From contig CAVTPZ010000014.1 in NCBI GenBank assembly GCA_963736685.1, forward strand, positions 1 through 64,000: a DNA stretch of 64,000 nucleotides, given 5' to 3'. Source of the DNA: DASUPK01 sp963736685 (lineage in GTDB: Bacteria > Actinomycetota > Thermoleophilia > Solirubrobacterales > 70-9). The notes under the pieces were generated by a model. It saw nothing but the letters and a program-made list of their open reading frames with translations. It was not told where the DNA came from and ran no database searches. Positions 40,533-49,253 of the stretch are shown in pieces. Position 1 is the first letter of the stretch; every line of letters starts with the position of its first letter. The translations under genes and the position numbers were made by a program.

Positions 40533-40555
40533 GGCTGCCAAGCTGCGGCGGAGTG

Positions 40556-40575
40556 CTGCTTTGGACGAAAAGCGG
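40556..40575 (+). repeat. Hairpin repeat, hairpin 1 (copy 17)
   Basis: CTGCTTT, GGACGA, AAAGCGG. Last copy before the nadK-tlyA pair. Confidence 0.7.
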
Positions 40576-40734
40576 CGGTCTACTTGGAGGCCGCGGTGGT
40601 TGAGTGGCGTCGGCGCCATCGGCACCAGGAGAATCCGTGATTTGGCGACTTAGTGGCGCATAGCGCCAGTAAAGCGCCAAGACCGCCGCCATCAGTGCCC
40701 AACGCCGCTTCCCATGCGGTCTGGAAGGCGACCG

Positions 40735-41574
40735 CTACGCGAGCTTCCCGAACTTCTCACGGATCCGCTGATAGAAGCTCGCCCCGTGCAGCTGCGCCAG
40801 GCAGCTGACGCCCTCCTTGAAGCGGATCTCGAGCGCGTCGCCGGGCGCCAGCTCGCCGGCGGCCTCGCCGTCGAGTGAGATTTCGACCGGCTCGCGCCCG
40901 GTCGCGTTCATCACCTGGAGGGCGTCGCGGGGGGCAACCACCAGCGCGCGTGCCGAAAGCGTGTGGGGCGCGATGAAGCTGACCACGTATCCCTTCACCC
41001 CCCAGGCGAGGATCGGGCCCGCGTTGGCGAGGTTGTAGCCGGTGGACCCCGCCGGGGTGGCCGCCACGAGCCCGTCGCAGCGGACGTTGCCCACCTCCTC
41101 GTCGCCGATGGAGTAGGAGAGCTCCGCCACCCGCCCGTGCGGTCGCCGGACGAAGCTCACGTCGTTGAGGGCGACGGGCATCTTCACGGGCAGGTCGGCC
41201 GTGAGCGCAGGCAGGTCCATCGCCTCGAAGTCCCCGCTGAATGCGCGCCGCAGTCCGTCCTGAAGCTCGTCCCGCTCCACGGCGGCGAGGAAGCCGACCG
41301 TGCCGAAGTTGATGCCGAACACCGGCACACCGGTGTGGGCGAAGTGACGGAGCGCGTAGAGGATGCTCCCGTCCCCACCGAGCACGATGCAGACATCCGG
41401 CCGCTCTCCGTCCTCGACCCGGATGATCCCCTCGGCGAAGCGGCCGTGCTTGTCGTGCTCATCGGGCGTGCAGATCAGCTCGACCCCGGCCTCCTTAGCC
41501 GCCTTCGCCGTGGCGACGACCGCCTCCGAGGCGGCCTCCGGATGGGTGTGGGTGATCAGCATCGCGCGGGTCAT
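40735..41574 (-). CDS. nadK: NAD kinase
   Basis: 279 residues. Phosphorylates NAD to NADP. The diagnostic GGDGSILYALR motif is at residues 66-70, NFGTVGFLA follows, and the second glycine/serine motif TPAGSTGYNLANAGPI lies near 180. The start overlaps tlyA by four bases. Downstream one expects recN; here accessory DNA begins instead. Confidence 0.96.
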   Translation of the reverse strand: MTRAMLITHTHPEAASEAVVATAKAAKEAGVELICTPDEHDKHGRFAEGIIRVEDGERPDVCIVLGGDGSILYALRHFAHTGVPVFGINFGTVGFLAAVERDELQDGLRRAFSGDFEAMDLPALTADLPVKMPVALNDVSFVRRPHGRVAELSYSIGDEEVGNVRCDGLVAATPAGSTGYNLANAGPILAWGVKGYVVSFIAPHTLSARALVVAPRDALQVMNATGREPVEISLDGEAAGELAPGDALEIRFKEGVSCLAQLHGASFYQRIREKFGKLA

Positions 41575-42353
41575 GGCTCCACCTTCCCCAGGGCGGCATC
41601 GAGATCGACCGGATCGCCGCTCCGCGACGCCCAGACGAACGTCTCGCGATTCCCCTTGGGACCGGGCAACCCCGATGAGGCGAGTCCGCGCACCACCAGA
41701 TTCTCCCTCTCGACGGATTCCGCGACCTTGCGGATCGCCTCGCGACGGTCCGCAGCGTCCCTGACGACGCCCCCCTTCCCCACCTTCTCCTTGCCAAGCT
41801 CGAACTGGGGCTTGACAAGGCCCAGCAGGTCGAACTCCTCGTCGGCCGTGGCGACGATCGGCGCGATCAGCATCGCCAGCGAGATGAACGAGACGTCGAC
41901 CGTGATCAGCCCGGGCCGAAAGGGCAGGTACGAGTCCCCGAGCGCACGAGCGTTGATCCTCTCCATCACCAGAACCCGCGGGTCCTGGCGCAGCTTCCAG
42001 TCGAGCTGCCCGTATCCCACGTCAACCGCGATCACCGTTTCGGCACCGTGCTGGAGCAGACAATCGGTGAACCCGCCGGTCGATGCGCCGACGTCCAGGC
42101 AGCGGCGCCCCTCCACCTCCACCGGCAGCTCTTCGAGGGCGTTCTTCAGCTTGATCCCCCCGCGCGAGACGAACTCCTCGCCCTCCTCCACCACCAACTC
42201 GGCCTTCTCGTCGACCAGCTCGCTCGGCTTCTCGACGGAGGCTCCATCCCGGCCGAGTCGAACCCGGCCGGCCCGCACGGACGCCGCGGCGGCAGTCCGC
42301 GAAGGCGCCAGCCCGCGCTCGGCGAGCAGGGTGTCGGCGCGACGGCGAGGCAT
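41571..42353 (-). CDS. tlyA: TlyA-family 2'-O-ribose rRNA methyltransferase
   Basis: 260 residues. Methylates 16S and 23S rRNA. An N-terminal S4 RNA-binding domain (MPRRRADTLLAERGLAPSRTAAAASVRAGRVRL) precedes a FtsJ-like Rossmann domain with the SAM motif LDVGASTGGFTDCLLQHGA and catalytic-tetrad positions (K in SRGGIKL, D in ITVDVSF, K in LVKPQFE, E near the end). Coupled to nadK, as in M. tuberculosis (Rv1694-Rv1695). Confidence 0.93.
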   Translation of the reverse strand: MPRRRADTLLAERGLAPSRTAAAASVRAGRVRLGRDGASVEKPSELVDEKAELVVEEGEEFVSRGGIKLKNALEELPVEVEGRRCLDVGASTGGFTDCLLQHGAETVIAVDVGYGQLDWKLRQDPRVLVMERINARALGDSYLPFRPGLITVDVSFISLAMLIAPIVATADEEFDLLGLVKPQFELGKEKVGKGGVVRDAADRREAIRKVAESVERENLVVRGLASSGLPGPKGNRETFVWASRSGDPVDLDAALGKVEP

Positions 42354-42599
42354 GCGCCAACCGTACCTGGGCGCAGGCTGAACCCCACCACACCTCTAGG
42401 TCGATCCACCTCAATAGGCGCCCCCGGTGGTCCCGGGGGGATGGATTGCCGATCTGCTGCGAATCACCCACCCTGCAACCGGGGTCGGGGGCGCTCGGAC
42501 CTATTCCCACGCGTTGGACCAATCCCTTCTTCAGAGAAGACTTATGCGTGACCGCGCTCACACACGAATCGCACATACGTTCGTATCTTGGTTATCGCG

Positions 42600-42962
42600 A
42601 TGACTCTATTCAGGGCAATCCCGATTCATGTGCACGCCGCTCTCGAGGTGGCCGCCGCCCCAGTTCTGATGGTGGCGCCCTTCGCGCTCGGCTTCACGCC
42701 CCTCGCGGGCGCCCTGAGCATCGCTCTCGGTGTTCTCCTGCTCGGGCTCGCCACTTCGGTCTACGGCGATGCGCAGCGAGGGAGCGTACCGTTGAGCGCC
42801 CATGCGGGACTCGACTACGCGCTGGCCGCCGCCACCATCGCGGCCGGGGTCGTGGCGGGCATCGCCGGCGATTACGTCGCAACAGTCTTTTTGGTCGGAT
42901 TCGGCTCCGCGCATATGGCGCTGACCGCTTCAACACGGTTCAGCCGTCCGCTCGGGGCCTGA
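42600..42962 (+). CDS. Small membrane protein (SPW-repeat-like)
   Basis: 120 residues from ATG at 42600. Four hydrophobic segments (about 14-35, 38-56, 70-90, 92-112). The pattern HVHAALEVAAAPVLMVAPFALGF and SAHAGLDYALAAATIAAG recalls the SPW-repeat family of small membrane proteins, without a firm match. Its natural terminator may be the hairpin now at 58544-58571, separated from it by the inserted elements. Confidence 0.65.
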   Translation: MTLFRAIPIHVHAALEVAAAPVLMVAPFALGFTPLAGALSIALGVLLLGLATSVYGDAQRGSVPLSAHAGLDYALAAATIAAGVVAGIAGDYVATVFLVGFGSAHMALTASTRFSRPLGA

Positions 42963-42993
42963 CACCGGCTACCTCCCACAGACAACACACATA

Positions 42994-43015
42994 TCTCTCC
43001 TCCCTGTAGTACCCC
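42994..43015 (+). other. Attachment-type core sequence, left (attL of element 1)
   Basis: CTCCTCCCTGTAGTACCCC with flanking TCT, found again at 51851-51872 (identical 22 bp) and 58522-58542 (one base shorter). Each copy is followed within 1-2 bases by a hairpin terminator. Confidence 0.6.
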
Positions 43016-43016
43016 T

Positions 43017-43049
43017 AGAGAACCCCGCTTCGGCGGGGTTCTCTTTTTT
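43017..43049 (+). terminator. Strong intrinsic terminator
   Basis: 12-bp stem AGAGAACCCCGC with loop TTCG, then CTCTTTTTTG. Reads on the plus strand, just after the core sequence. Confidence 0.85.
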
Positions 43050-43110
43050 GCGGCTTTGCAGGTAATTCCCACCTAGCTGACGACTACTCCACCCGCTCCG
43101 GGCTCCGTCG

Positions 43111-43133
43111 TGCCAGAGTCGGTGCCAGAGTCA
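43111..43133 (+). repeat. Arm-type direct repeats, element 1 left end
   Basis: TGCCAGAGTCGG TGCCAGAGTCA: two units at 12-bp spacing, 96 bp after the core. They lie between the core and the integrase stop. Confidence 0.6.
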
Positions 43134-43138
43134 GACGC

Positions 43139-44296
43139 TTACGCTGCATCGTCCGGTGCTTCAGCGGGTGCCTCCGCCGGCTCCGCCGTAGCGTCCAGCA
43201 GGTACGCATCCATCCGCGCGCGGACCTCGTCGTGGGAACCCGGCAGCAGGTGCCCGTAGGTATCGAAGGTCGTCTGGATCTTCGAATGCCCCATGAACTC
43301 CTGTATCGCCTTCGCGTTCGCACCCGAGTCGATCAGGAGCGAGGCGAAGGTGTGCCGCGCCTCGTGCAGCGTGATCGGCTCGAGCTCCGCCGCCGCCCAG
43401 CATTCCTGGGCGTGGTTGTCGAGGCTCGAAGGCACGAACGGGTCTACCGCGGTTCGGCCGAACACCAGCTCCTCCCCGGTACGGCCCGTGCGCAGCAGGT
43501 GCTCGTCCAGGTGGTCTCGCAGAACTGCGAGCAGCGGGATTGTCCGCCGGCTCGCCTCGGACTTTGGCTCGATCGCCCCCTCCTCCTGGTCCCAGCCGAA
43601 CTCGACATGGATTAGGCTCGCGCCCAGATCGACGTCGCAGACCCGGAGCGCCTGTAGCTCCCCCCGGCGCAGGCCCGCGTAGAAGGCCGCCGCCCACAGA
43701 GGCTTTTCTTCCTCGCGAAGCGGCGCGATCAGTCGCGCGGCCTCGGCGGCCGAGGCGATTCGTTTCGGCCGCGCGCGGCCCTGGGCCGGAAGGTCGATCC
43801 GCGTCGCCGGATTGTGCGCGATCAGGTCACGGTCAATCAGGCGTCGGAAGAGGGCCTGAATTGGATTGAGCACATTGCTCACGCTCCCGGGAGCGAGCCC
43901 GGATGCGAGCAGCTCGTCGGCCAGCGATTGCGCGTCGGCGCGTCGCACGTCGACGACCTTGAGCCGGCCCAGGCCGGACGCATCGATGTGATTAACCAAG
44001 GCTCGCTCGTAAGAGCGGCAGGTGTTCGGCTTGTAACGCCCCCGATTCTTCGGCCTCACCGTGCCGGCCTTCATCCCCTCGACGAACTCGCGCAGCGCGA
44101 CGGAAACCGTCCGGGTGTCCCGGCGGACCGCCCTGATCGCACCGCGCTGCGCTGCAGCCAAAGCGTCGGCCCGCCATGACTTCGCCTCTGCCTCGCGCTG
44201 GAAGGTCTTGCTGACCGACTTTCCCTCGCGCGCCAGGTACACCCATGCTTCCCAGCCAGCGTTGCAGTCGCATCGGCCTCGTCGCGCGAGCGGCAA
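43139..44296 (-). CDS. int: Phage-type tyrosine recombinase (integrase)
   Basis: 385 residues. Catalyses site-specific integration and excision. An N-terminal AP2-like DNA-binding part (VYLAREGKSVSKTFQREAEAKSWRADA), a SAM-like core-binding domain (TCRSYERALVNHIDASGLGRLKVVDVRRADAQ) and the catalytic domain with R in YAGLRRGELQAL, HEARHTFASLLIDSGANAKAIQEFMGHSKIQTTFDTYGHLLPG (His-Arg-His-Tyr). The stop codon is 6 bases from arm-type repeats and 124 bases from the core, the usual attP-int arrangement. Confidence 0.93.
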   Translation of the reverse strand: MPLARRGRCDCNAGWEAWVYLAREGKSVSKTFQREAEAKSWRADALAAAQRGAIRAVRRDTRTVSVALREFVEGMKAGTVRPKNRGRYKPNTCRSYERALVNHIDASGLGRLKVVDVRRADAQSLADELLASGLAPGSVSNVLNPIQALFRRLIDRDLIAHNPATRIDLPAQGRARPKRIASAAEAARLIAPLREEEKPLWAAAFYAGLRRGELQALRVCDVDLGASLIHVEFGWDQEEGAIEPKSEASRRTIPLLAVLRDHLDEHLLRTGRTGEELVFGRTAVDPFVPSSLDNHAQECWAAAELEPITLHEARHTFASLLIDSGANAKAIQEFMGHSKIQTTFDTYGHLLPGSHDEVRARMDAYLLDATAEPAEAPAEAPDDAA

Positions 44297-44372
44297 CCTC
44301 TGGAGTGTCGCCTTCTGATCCCGGTCGCTCGCGCCATCAGCTCCCCATCTTGACGACCCTACCGGCAGCCAA

Positions 44373-44608
44373 TCAGCGTACGGACGGTGTCGAACTCCCT
44401 ACTCCCGCCCCGATCGACAGCTCGGCGTTCGCCATCATCCACCGCTCCAACTCGGACACCGGAACCAGCACCTTCCTGCCCCGCCGGATCAGCTGCAGCT
44501 CGGGACGAACATGCTCGCTGAAGAAGTCCTCTCCCACCCCGATCGCCGCGGCCGCCTCCGAAGGCGTCAGGGCCAGACGGGGATATTGGTCGACAGCTTT
44601 TTACTCAT
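44373..44608 (-). pseudogene. Excisionase-like HTH protein, start region frameshifted
   Basis: Minus-strand reading from about 44587 gives RLALTPSEAAAAIGVGEDFFSEHVRPELQL and RRGRKVLVPVSELERWM, a MerR/excisionase-like helix-turn-helix (Xis family), with TGA at 44373-44375. A good start, MSKKLSTNIP, lies at 44608 but in another frame; one C missing in a run of four (near 44584) explains it. Sequencing error or true mutation are both possible. It lies 76 bases upstream of int and would control excision. Confidence 0.65.
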
Positions 44609-45157
44609 CACCCCGCTCCGTCCAATATCGGCCCCCGACCTGGCCGCGACGATAGCGGCGGCGGCGCGTCCGTCAACCCCCGAAGGGGGTCGGGCCGAAG
44701 GCCCTTGACGGAGCGCGACTGGCCGCCGCTAGCCTGGCTCTCAGGTCCGGGTGGGTTCTGTCTCGGGCCCTTGGGTTGGGGAGTCGGCCGATCGGTGGAA
44801 GCCATCACCTCTAATGACGCGCCTGGCCGCCAACTGTCCCGCCCGGCTTCACCCGCCCCCGCGGCAAACGGGTGGATTGGCTTGGTAGCCCGCAGCCCAA
44901 ATCGGTCTGGCGCCTCGACCCTGCCCCGAGAACCTTCAACCAGCGGGCAAACCAGAGCTCCTTTCGGCAAGCAGCTGCGACGTGCCACGCTGCCGGTCAC
45001 TCTGAGCACGCCGTCGGACCTTCCATCCGCGCCAAACATCTATGCCCAAACCCCCGGCTCGACGTTCCCCTCGACAGCTCTCACGAGTTCGTTCTTCAAC
45101 TCAGCCCCCAAGAGAACCGCCTCCGCGCCGTCCCTACCCCACCACCAACAAGGTCAA

Positions 45158-45202
45158 GCGCCTCGACTCCCGTCACTCGTGAAGGGGCGGGAGTCGAGGC
45201 GC
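45158..45202. repeat. Perfect 15-bp inverted repeat
   Basis: GCGCCTCGACTCCCG and its exact complement, 15-nt loop. Far stronger than any terminator nearby and without a T-run. Confidence 0.8.
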
Positions 45203-45246
45203 GCAGACCCCAGCTTTCCGCATAACCATGGGGCGGCGCGGGGCAA

Positions 45247-45302
45247 AAGTGTCCGCGCCGCGGACACTTCGCGGACACCTCGCGGACACTTCACGGACAC
45301 TT
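45247..45302. repeat. 11-bp iterons: one inverted plus four direct copies
   Basis: CGCGGACACTT repeated at 45259, 45270, 45281 and 45292 (one or no changes each), preceded by the inverse unit AAGTGTCCGCG at 45247. Same 11-bp period as the arm repeats at the element ends. Confidence 0.85.
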
Positions 45303-45787
45303 CTCGCACGCCACTCCGCGTTCCGGCACCCCCTGGGCATGACAACGGTTGGCCGCTTATCGGCCATCACCCACAGGACCGGTCGCCTGCGCCCTTTCAG
45401 AATCGTCAATCCCTGCGGCAGAGCAGCGTTCATTCGCCTATGTACTCGCCACGCGATAGCTACTGGCGACACAACTCATCAAGCCACGACTTATCTCCCG
45501 CGAACCAGATCAAGCGCAAACCGTCGGCGTCCCTGAAGCCCCGACTCATCGTCAATCGGCACCTCATCCCCCTAACAGCCATCGCGCCCGCCCCGCGCCA
45601 AACCCATCCAAGGGGGCAAGCGCACCGACTCCGAACACTCATAGAGGCCCGGGGAAGGTCGCGGTTCCGACGGCATGGGAGAAGGAGGCAAGACCCCGCA
45701 TCAGAAGACTCAGTACCCGCGTTCAGAGATGCTCACTAGACTTGCTCGGTCTATGTGGGACGTCACGACGTCGCGAGGTTCACGCCC

Positions 45788-46393
45788 ATGAGGCGGCTCT
45801 CGCAGCTCTGGAGGGGGTTCGCGCTGGCGCCGGCGGCGGCGATTTTGGTCCACCAGCTGCGCTACCTCCTTGCGTATGGCGGAGGAGCGGACCAGGCGCT
45901 CTCCGAGCAGGGTCACTCCTATTTGAGCTCGCTGACCCCGTGGGTCGTGTTCCTCTGCGCTGCTGCACTCGGAGCGTTCCTCGGCCGGCTAGCCCGAGCC
46001 TGGCGCCTCGGTGAAGCTGAGGACCACCCAACGGCAAGCCCGCTCGTGGTCTGGGTCGTTGCCGCGGCCGGACTCGTCGCGCTCTACACCGGACAGGAGC
46101 TGCTCGAAGGACTCCTCGCTTCCGGTCATCCACCGGGCTTGATCGGCGTCTTCGGTGACGGCGGCTGGTGGGCGATTCCCGCAGCACTTTTCGTCGGCGG
46201 ACTACTGACGCTTGCGCTCCGCGGGGCACGCGTCGCGATCCGATTCGTCGCGACTCTCAGGGCGAAAACCGCGGTGCCGGCCCGCCGCACACAGTCCGGA
46301 TCGCGGACTCCGGCGGGCCTCTTCCTGGCGCCACTGCAGCCGATGGCCGCGGCTGCGCCGGGTCGCGCTCCGCCACTTCCTCTCTCGAGCTGA
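45788..46393 (+). CDS. Membrane protein, first gene of the copper/oxidase-assembly operon
   Basis: 201 residues from ATG at 45788 (an open start at 45755 also exists). Four hydrophobic segments (about 13-33, 50-70, 88-105 and 125-145). The C-terminal 55 residues are basic, proline- and alanine-rich and probably cytoplasmic. Motif YTGQELLEGLLASGHPPG is polar between helices. It is upstream of CopC/YcnI/SCO genes on the same strand, so a role in copper or cytochrome oxidase assembly is likely by context only. Confidence 0.7.
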   Translation: MRRLSQLWRGFALAPAAAILVHQLRYLLAYGGGADQALSEQGHSYLSSLTPWVVFLCAAALGAFLGRLARAWRLGEAEDHPTASPLVVWVVAAAGLVALYTGQELLEGLLASGHPPGLIGVFGDGGWWAIPAALFVGGLLTLALRGARVAIRFVATLRAKTAVPARRTQSGSRTPAGLFLAPLQPMAAAAPGRAPPLPLSS

Positions 46394-46449
46394 TCCACGC
46401 GCCGCTCCCAAGGGGCGGCGGCGCCGTCGAAACCGAGAAAGGAACGAAA

Positions 46450-47145
46450 ATGCCACGCCTTGTGCGGGGGCTGTTGCTGGCGCTTCTGGCGCTGGCGAGC
46501 CTCCCAGCCATAGCGGGAGCCCATCCGGGCAATCCCGACTTCCGATCCGTGATCCAGGGTTTCAGCCCGCAGATCCCGGGGGTGAACGTCCAGGTCCTCA
46601 ACTGGGACAGCAACATGCAGCTCTCAGATCCCGGCCACCACACGGTTGTGATCTACGGCTACGACCACGATCAGTACGCGCGGATCCTGCCCAGCGGCAC
46701 CGTCCAGGTGAACCAGAACTCGCCGGCGGCCTATCTGAACGAGGACCGTTACGGCACGACCCCGGTGCCCTCGTCGGCAAACCCGCAGGCGCCACCCGAG
46801 TGGAAGACCGTCAACGAGAGCGGCACATTCATCTGGCACGACCACCGGATGCACTACATGTCGCCCTCGACTCCGCCGCAGGTCAAGGACAAAAGCCAGC
46901 GGACCAGGATCTTCAACTACACGATCCCGCTCTCGGTCGACGGCAAGCCGGTCAGCCTTGACGGGACCCTCTTCTGGGTCGGCCCACCGGACACCTCGAA
47001 GACGCCGTTCCTGATCGCTGGCGCCGTGATCGTGATCGGCCTGCTGATCATGGTCATCTGGGTGCGCCGCCGGAGACGGGGCGATGCCTCAGGCGCCGAT
47101 GGGACAGGCGGTGCCCCTCCCAAGGAGGCCAAGGAGGCCTGGTGA
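46450..47145 (+). CDS. Exported membrane-anchored protein, copper-context
   Basis: 231 residues. GAAAGGAACGAAA precedes ATG at 46450. Signal peptide (about 1-24), then an extracytoplasmic beta-rich domain, and a C-terminal transmembrane helix (about 182-203) with a basic tail. A possible metal site is TFIWHDHRMHYMSP, with three His and two Met close together. Its stop overlaps the start of CopC-CopD by four bases. I know no name for the family; copper delivery is inferred from motif and neighbours. Confidence 0.75.
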   Translation: MPRLVRGLLLALLALASLPAIAGAHPGNPDFRSVIQGFSPQIPGVNVQVLNWDSNMQLSDPGHHTVVIYGYDHDQYARILPSGTVQVNQNSPAAYLNEDRYGTTPVPSSANPQAPPEWKTVNESGTFIWHDHRMHYMSPSTPPQVKDKSQRTRIFNYTIPLSVDGKPVSLDGTLFWVGPPDTSKTPFLIAGAVIVIGLLIMVIWVRRRRRGDASGADGTGGAPPKEAKEAW

Positions 47146-48948
47146 GGCGCCTTATCACCCGCGGCGTCATCGTCCTGCTGGCCGTCTCGGCGATCGGTGC
47201 ATCGATCCCCGCTGCCGCCTCCGCGCACGCGATCCTCGAGACCACCTCCCCGCAGCGCGGGGCGGTTGTGCCCCGAGAGCCCGCCGCTGTGATCTTCGGC
47301 TTCGACGAGCCGGTCGAGGGGAACTTCGGTGCGGTCAAGGTCTACGACTCGAAGGGGAACGAGGTCGACCAAAGCGACGCGTTCCACCCCAACGGGAACG
47401 GACCGCAGCTCGGCGTTCACCTCAAGCCCGGTCTACCGGACGGGAGCTACACGGCGACCTACCGCGTCGTCTCGGCGGACGGGCACATCGTCTCCAGCGG
47501 CTTCGTCTTCTCGATCGGAAAGGCTGGCTCTGCCCCCAGCCAGACAGTTGCCCAGCTGATCGGGAATTCGGGATCTGGCCCCAGCACCGAGATCGCCTTC
47601 GGCGTGGCGCGGGCCCTTCAGTACGGGGCTATCGCGATCGCGATCGGCGCACTGGTCTTCCTGCTCCTGGTCTGGCTGCCTGCACTCCGCCAAACGGCGG
47701 GGGCAGACGCGAGCTGGGTCAGAGCGGCGCAGGCTTTCTCCAGCCGACTCAGGCGGGTGCTCCTCATTGCGGCAGCGGTCGGCGCGGTGAGCGCGGCGGC
47801 AGGGGTGGTGCTGGAGGCGGCGGAGGCTGCCGGGATCTCGGGTTTCTCGGCCCTCAAGACCAGCATCATTCGCGAGGAGCTCAGCACCAAGTTCGGCACG
47901 ATCTGGGGTCTCTGCTTCGTTGCCTGGGTCGGATTCGGCCTGGTCGTCCCCTTCGCTCTCGGGCGAGCGAGTCGGCCGGTCATTCGCACTCCGACCTGCT
48001 GAGCTCGGAGCCACCGGCGTCGCGCAGCCGCCGCCATCGGCCTCGATCCGCCTGCTGCCGCTCGCAATCCCACTGGTCTTCCTGCTCCTCGAGCCCGCGC
48101 TCGCCGGCCACGGAAGCACGCAATCGCCGGTCGCGCTGCTCTTCCCGGCCAACATCCTCCACGTCGCCGCGATCAGCGTTTGGCTCGGAGGCCTGGTTTC
48201 CCTGTTGTTCATCGCCTCCCGCGCCACGCGCGAGCTGGAACCGCTGGAGCGCAGCCGCCTGCTCGCGGCGGCGCTTTCCCGCTTCTCCAGATCGCTCTGA
48301 TCTCGGTCATCGTGATCCTCGCCACCGGGCTGACGCAGGCCTACGTCCTCGTCCGGCATCCGCACGCTCTGCTCGACACGGCCTACGGGCGAGCCGTGCT
48401 GATCAAGTTCTGCCTCTTGCTGTTGCTGATCGGCGTCGGGGCCTTCAACCGCTACCGATCCGTGCCCGGGCTGCAGAAGGTCGCCGCGGGCGGTGAAGCT
48501 CCCGGGCGGGCCGGCCTGCTCCTCAGACGCGCTCTGCGCACTGAGGTCGCCCTGATCGTCGTCGTGCTCGGGGTCACCGGCGCCCTCGCTTCCTACGCAC
48601 CTTCGATCGCGGCGCAGTCAGGGCCGTATTCGACGAGCACGACCCTCGGGCCGACCTCGTTCCAGATGACCGTCGACCCGGCCCGGGTCGGCGCCAACGA
48701 GATCCACCTCTACATGTTCGACGCGAAGTCCGGCGCTCAGTACACGGGGACGAAGGAGCTGGATGTGACCGCGAGCAACAGCGACAAGAACATCTCGCTG
48801 CCCGCTCACCCCGCAGCTCTCCGGCCCCGGCCACTACACAATCCCTGACGCGCTGCTCAGCGTCCCAGGCACTTGGAAGCTCGAGGTCACGCTGCGGGTC
48901 TCCGCCTTCGACGAGTTCACCAAGAACTTCTCGGTGCCGATCAGATGA
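47142..48948 (+). pseudogene. CopC-CopD fusion with three frameshifts
   Basis: The start is good: signal peptide, then a CopC domain (AHAILETTSPQRGAVVPREPAAVIFGFDEPVEG...GSYTATYRVVSADGHIVSSGFVFSIG), then CopD-like transmembrane segments. The frame changes near 47990, near 48290 and near 48815. Every piece keeps coding features, including a periplasmic tail ending SAFDEFTKNFSVPIR and TGA at 48946-48948. The intact protein would be about 600 residues. CopC/CopD handle copper import at the cytoplasmic membrane. Three indels mean decay, assembly error, or both. Confidence 0.75.
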
Positions 48949-49238
48949 GCGGAGACCTGATCAGCACGCTGCTCTTCTTCGTGCCGGCGTTGCTGCTCAG
49001 CCTCAGCCTTTTGCTGGGCTATCGGCCAGGGGAACGGTTGCTGACCCGCTGGGCGACGAGGCGGACGCAGCGGCATCGCTACACCCCGTTCAGTCCCCGC
49101 CCGGTCCGCAACGGCTGGGTCCGGATCAATCCGCGCGGCGGTCGCCTGCTCGCGCGCTCCCTGGCCGGTCGCGCGCCTCCTCGCCGCGCGGCGCCGCGAA
49201 TGCGCTTCGGGCGGCGCCTGCATCCGTCCTTCATCTGA
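48945..49238 (+). CDS. Small membrane protein with basic C terminus
   Basis: 97 residues starting at an ATGA overlap with the CopC-CopD stop, evidence that the CopC-CopD frame given here is the real one. One transmembrane helix (about 8-26, STLLFFVPALLLSLSLLLGY) and a long arginine-rich tail with PRPVRNGWVRINPRGG. No recognised family. Confidence 0.65.
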   Translation: MSGDLISTLLFFVPALLLSLSLLLGYRPGERLLTRWATRRTQRHRYTPFSPRPVRNGWVRINPRGGRLLARSLAGRAPPRRAAPRMRFGRRLHPSFI

Positions 49239-49253
49239 CAAAGGAGTCTTTCG

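Larger units (their letters stand above)
44609..45787. other. Gene-poor region of element 1 with inverted repeat and iterons
   Basis: About 1.2 kb without a convincing gene. A plus-strand frame is open (44705-45739), but its composition is proline/serine/arginine-rich without domains and I take it as chance. The region holds a 15-bp inverted repeat (45158-45202) and 11-bp repeats (45247-45302). Confidence 0.55.

Noticed and set aside
42994..43049. tmRNA or another structured RNA ending at the core sequence
   Set aside because: No tRNA-like acceptor or tag frame is seen. At 42994 the sequence upstream is the end of a protein gene, so no common RNA body precedes the three cores.
44705..45739. 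344-codon plus-strand gene in element 1
   Set aside because: It runs through the 15-bp inverted repeat and the iterons, has no hydrophobic core pattern and no ribosome site.
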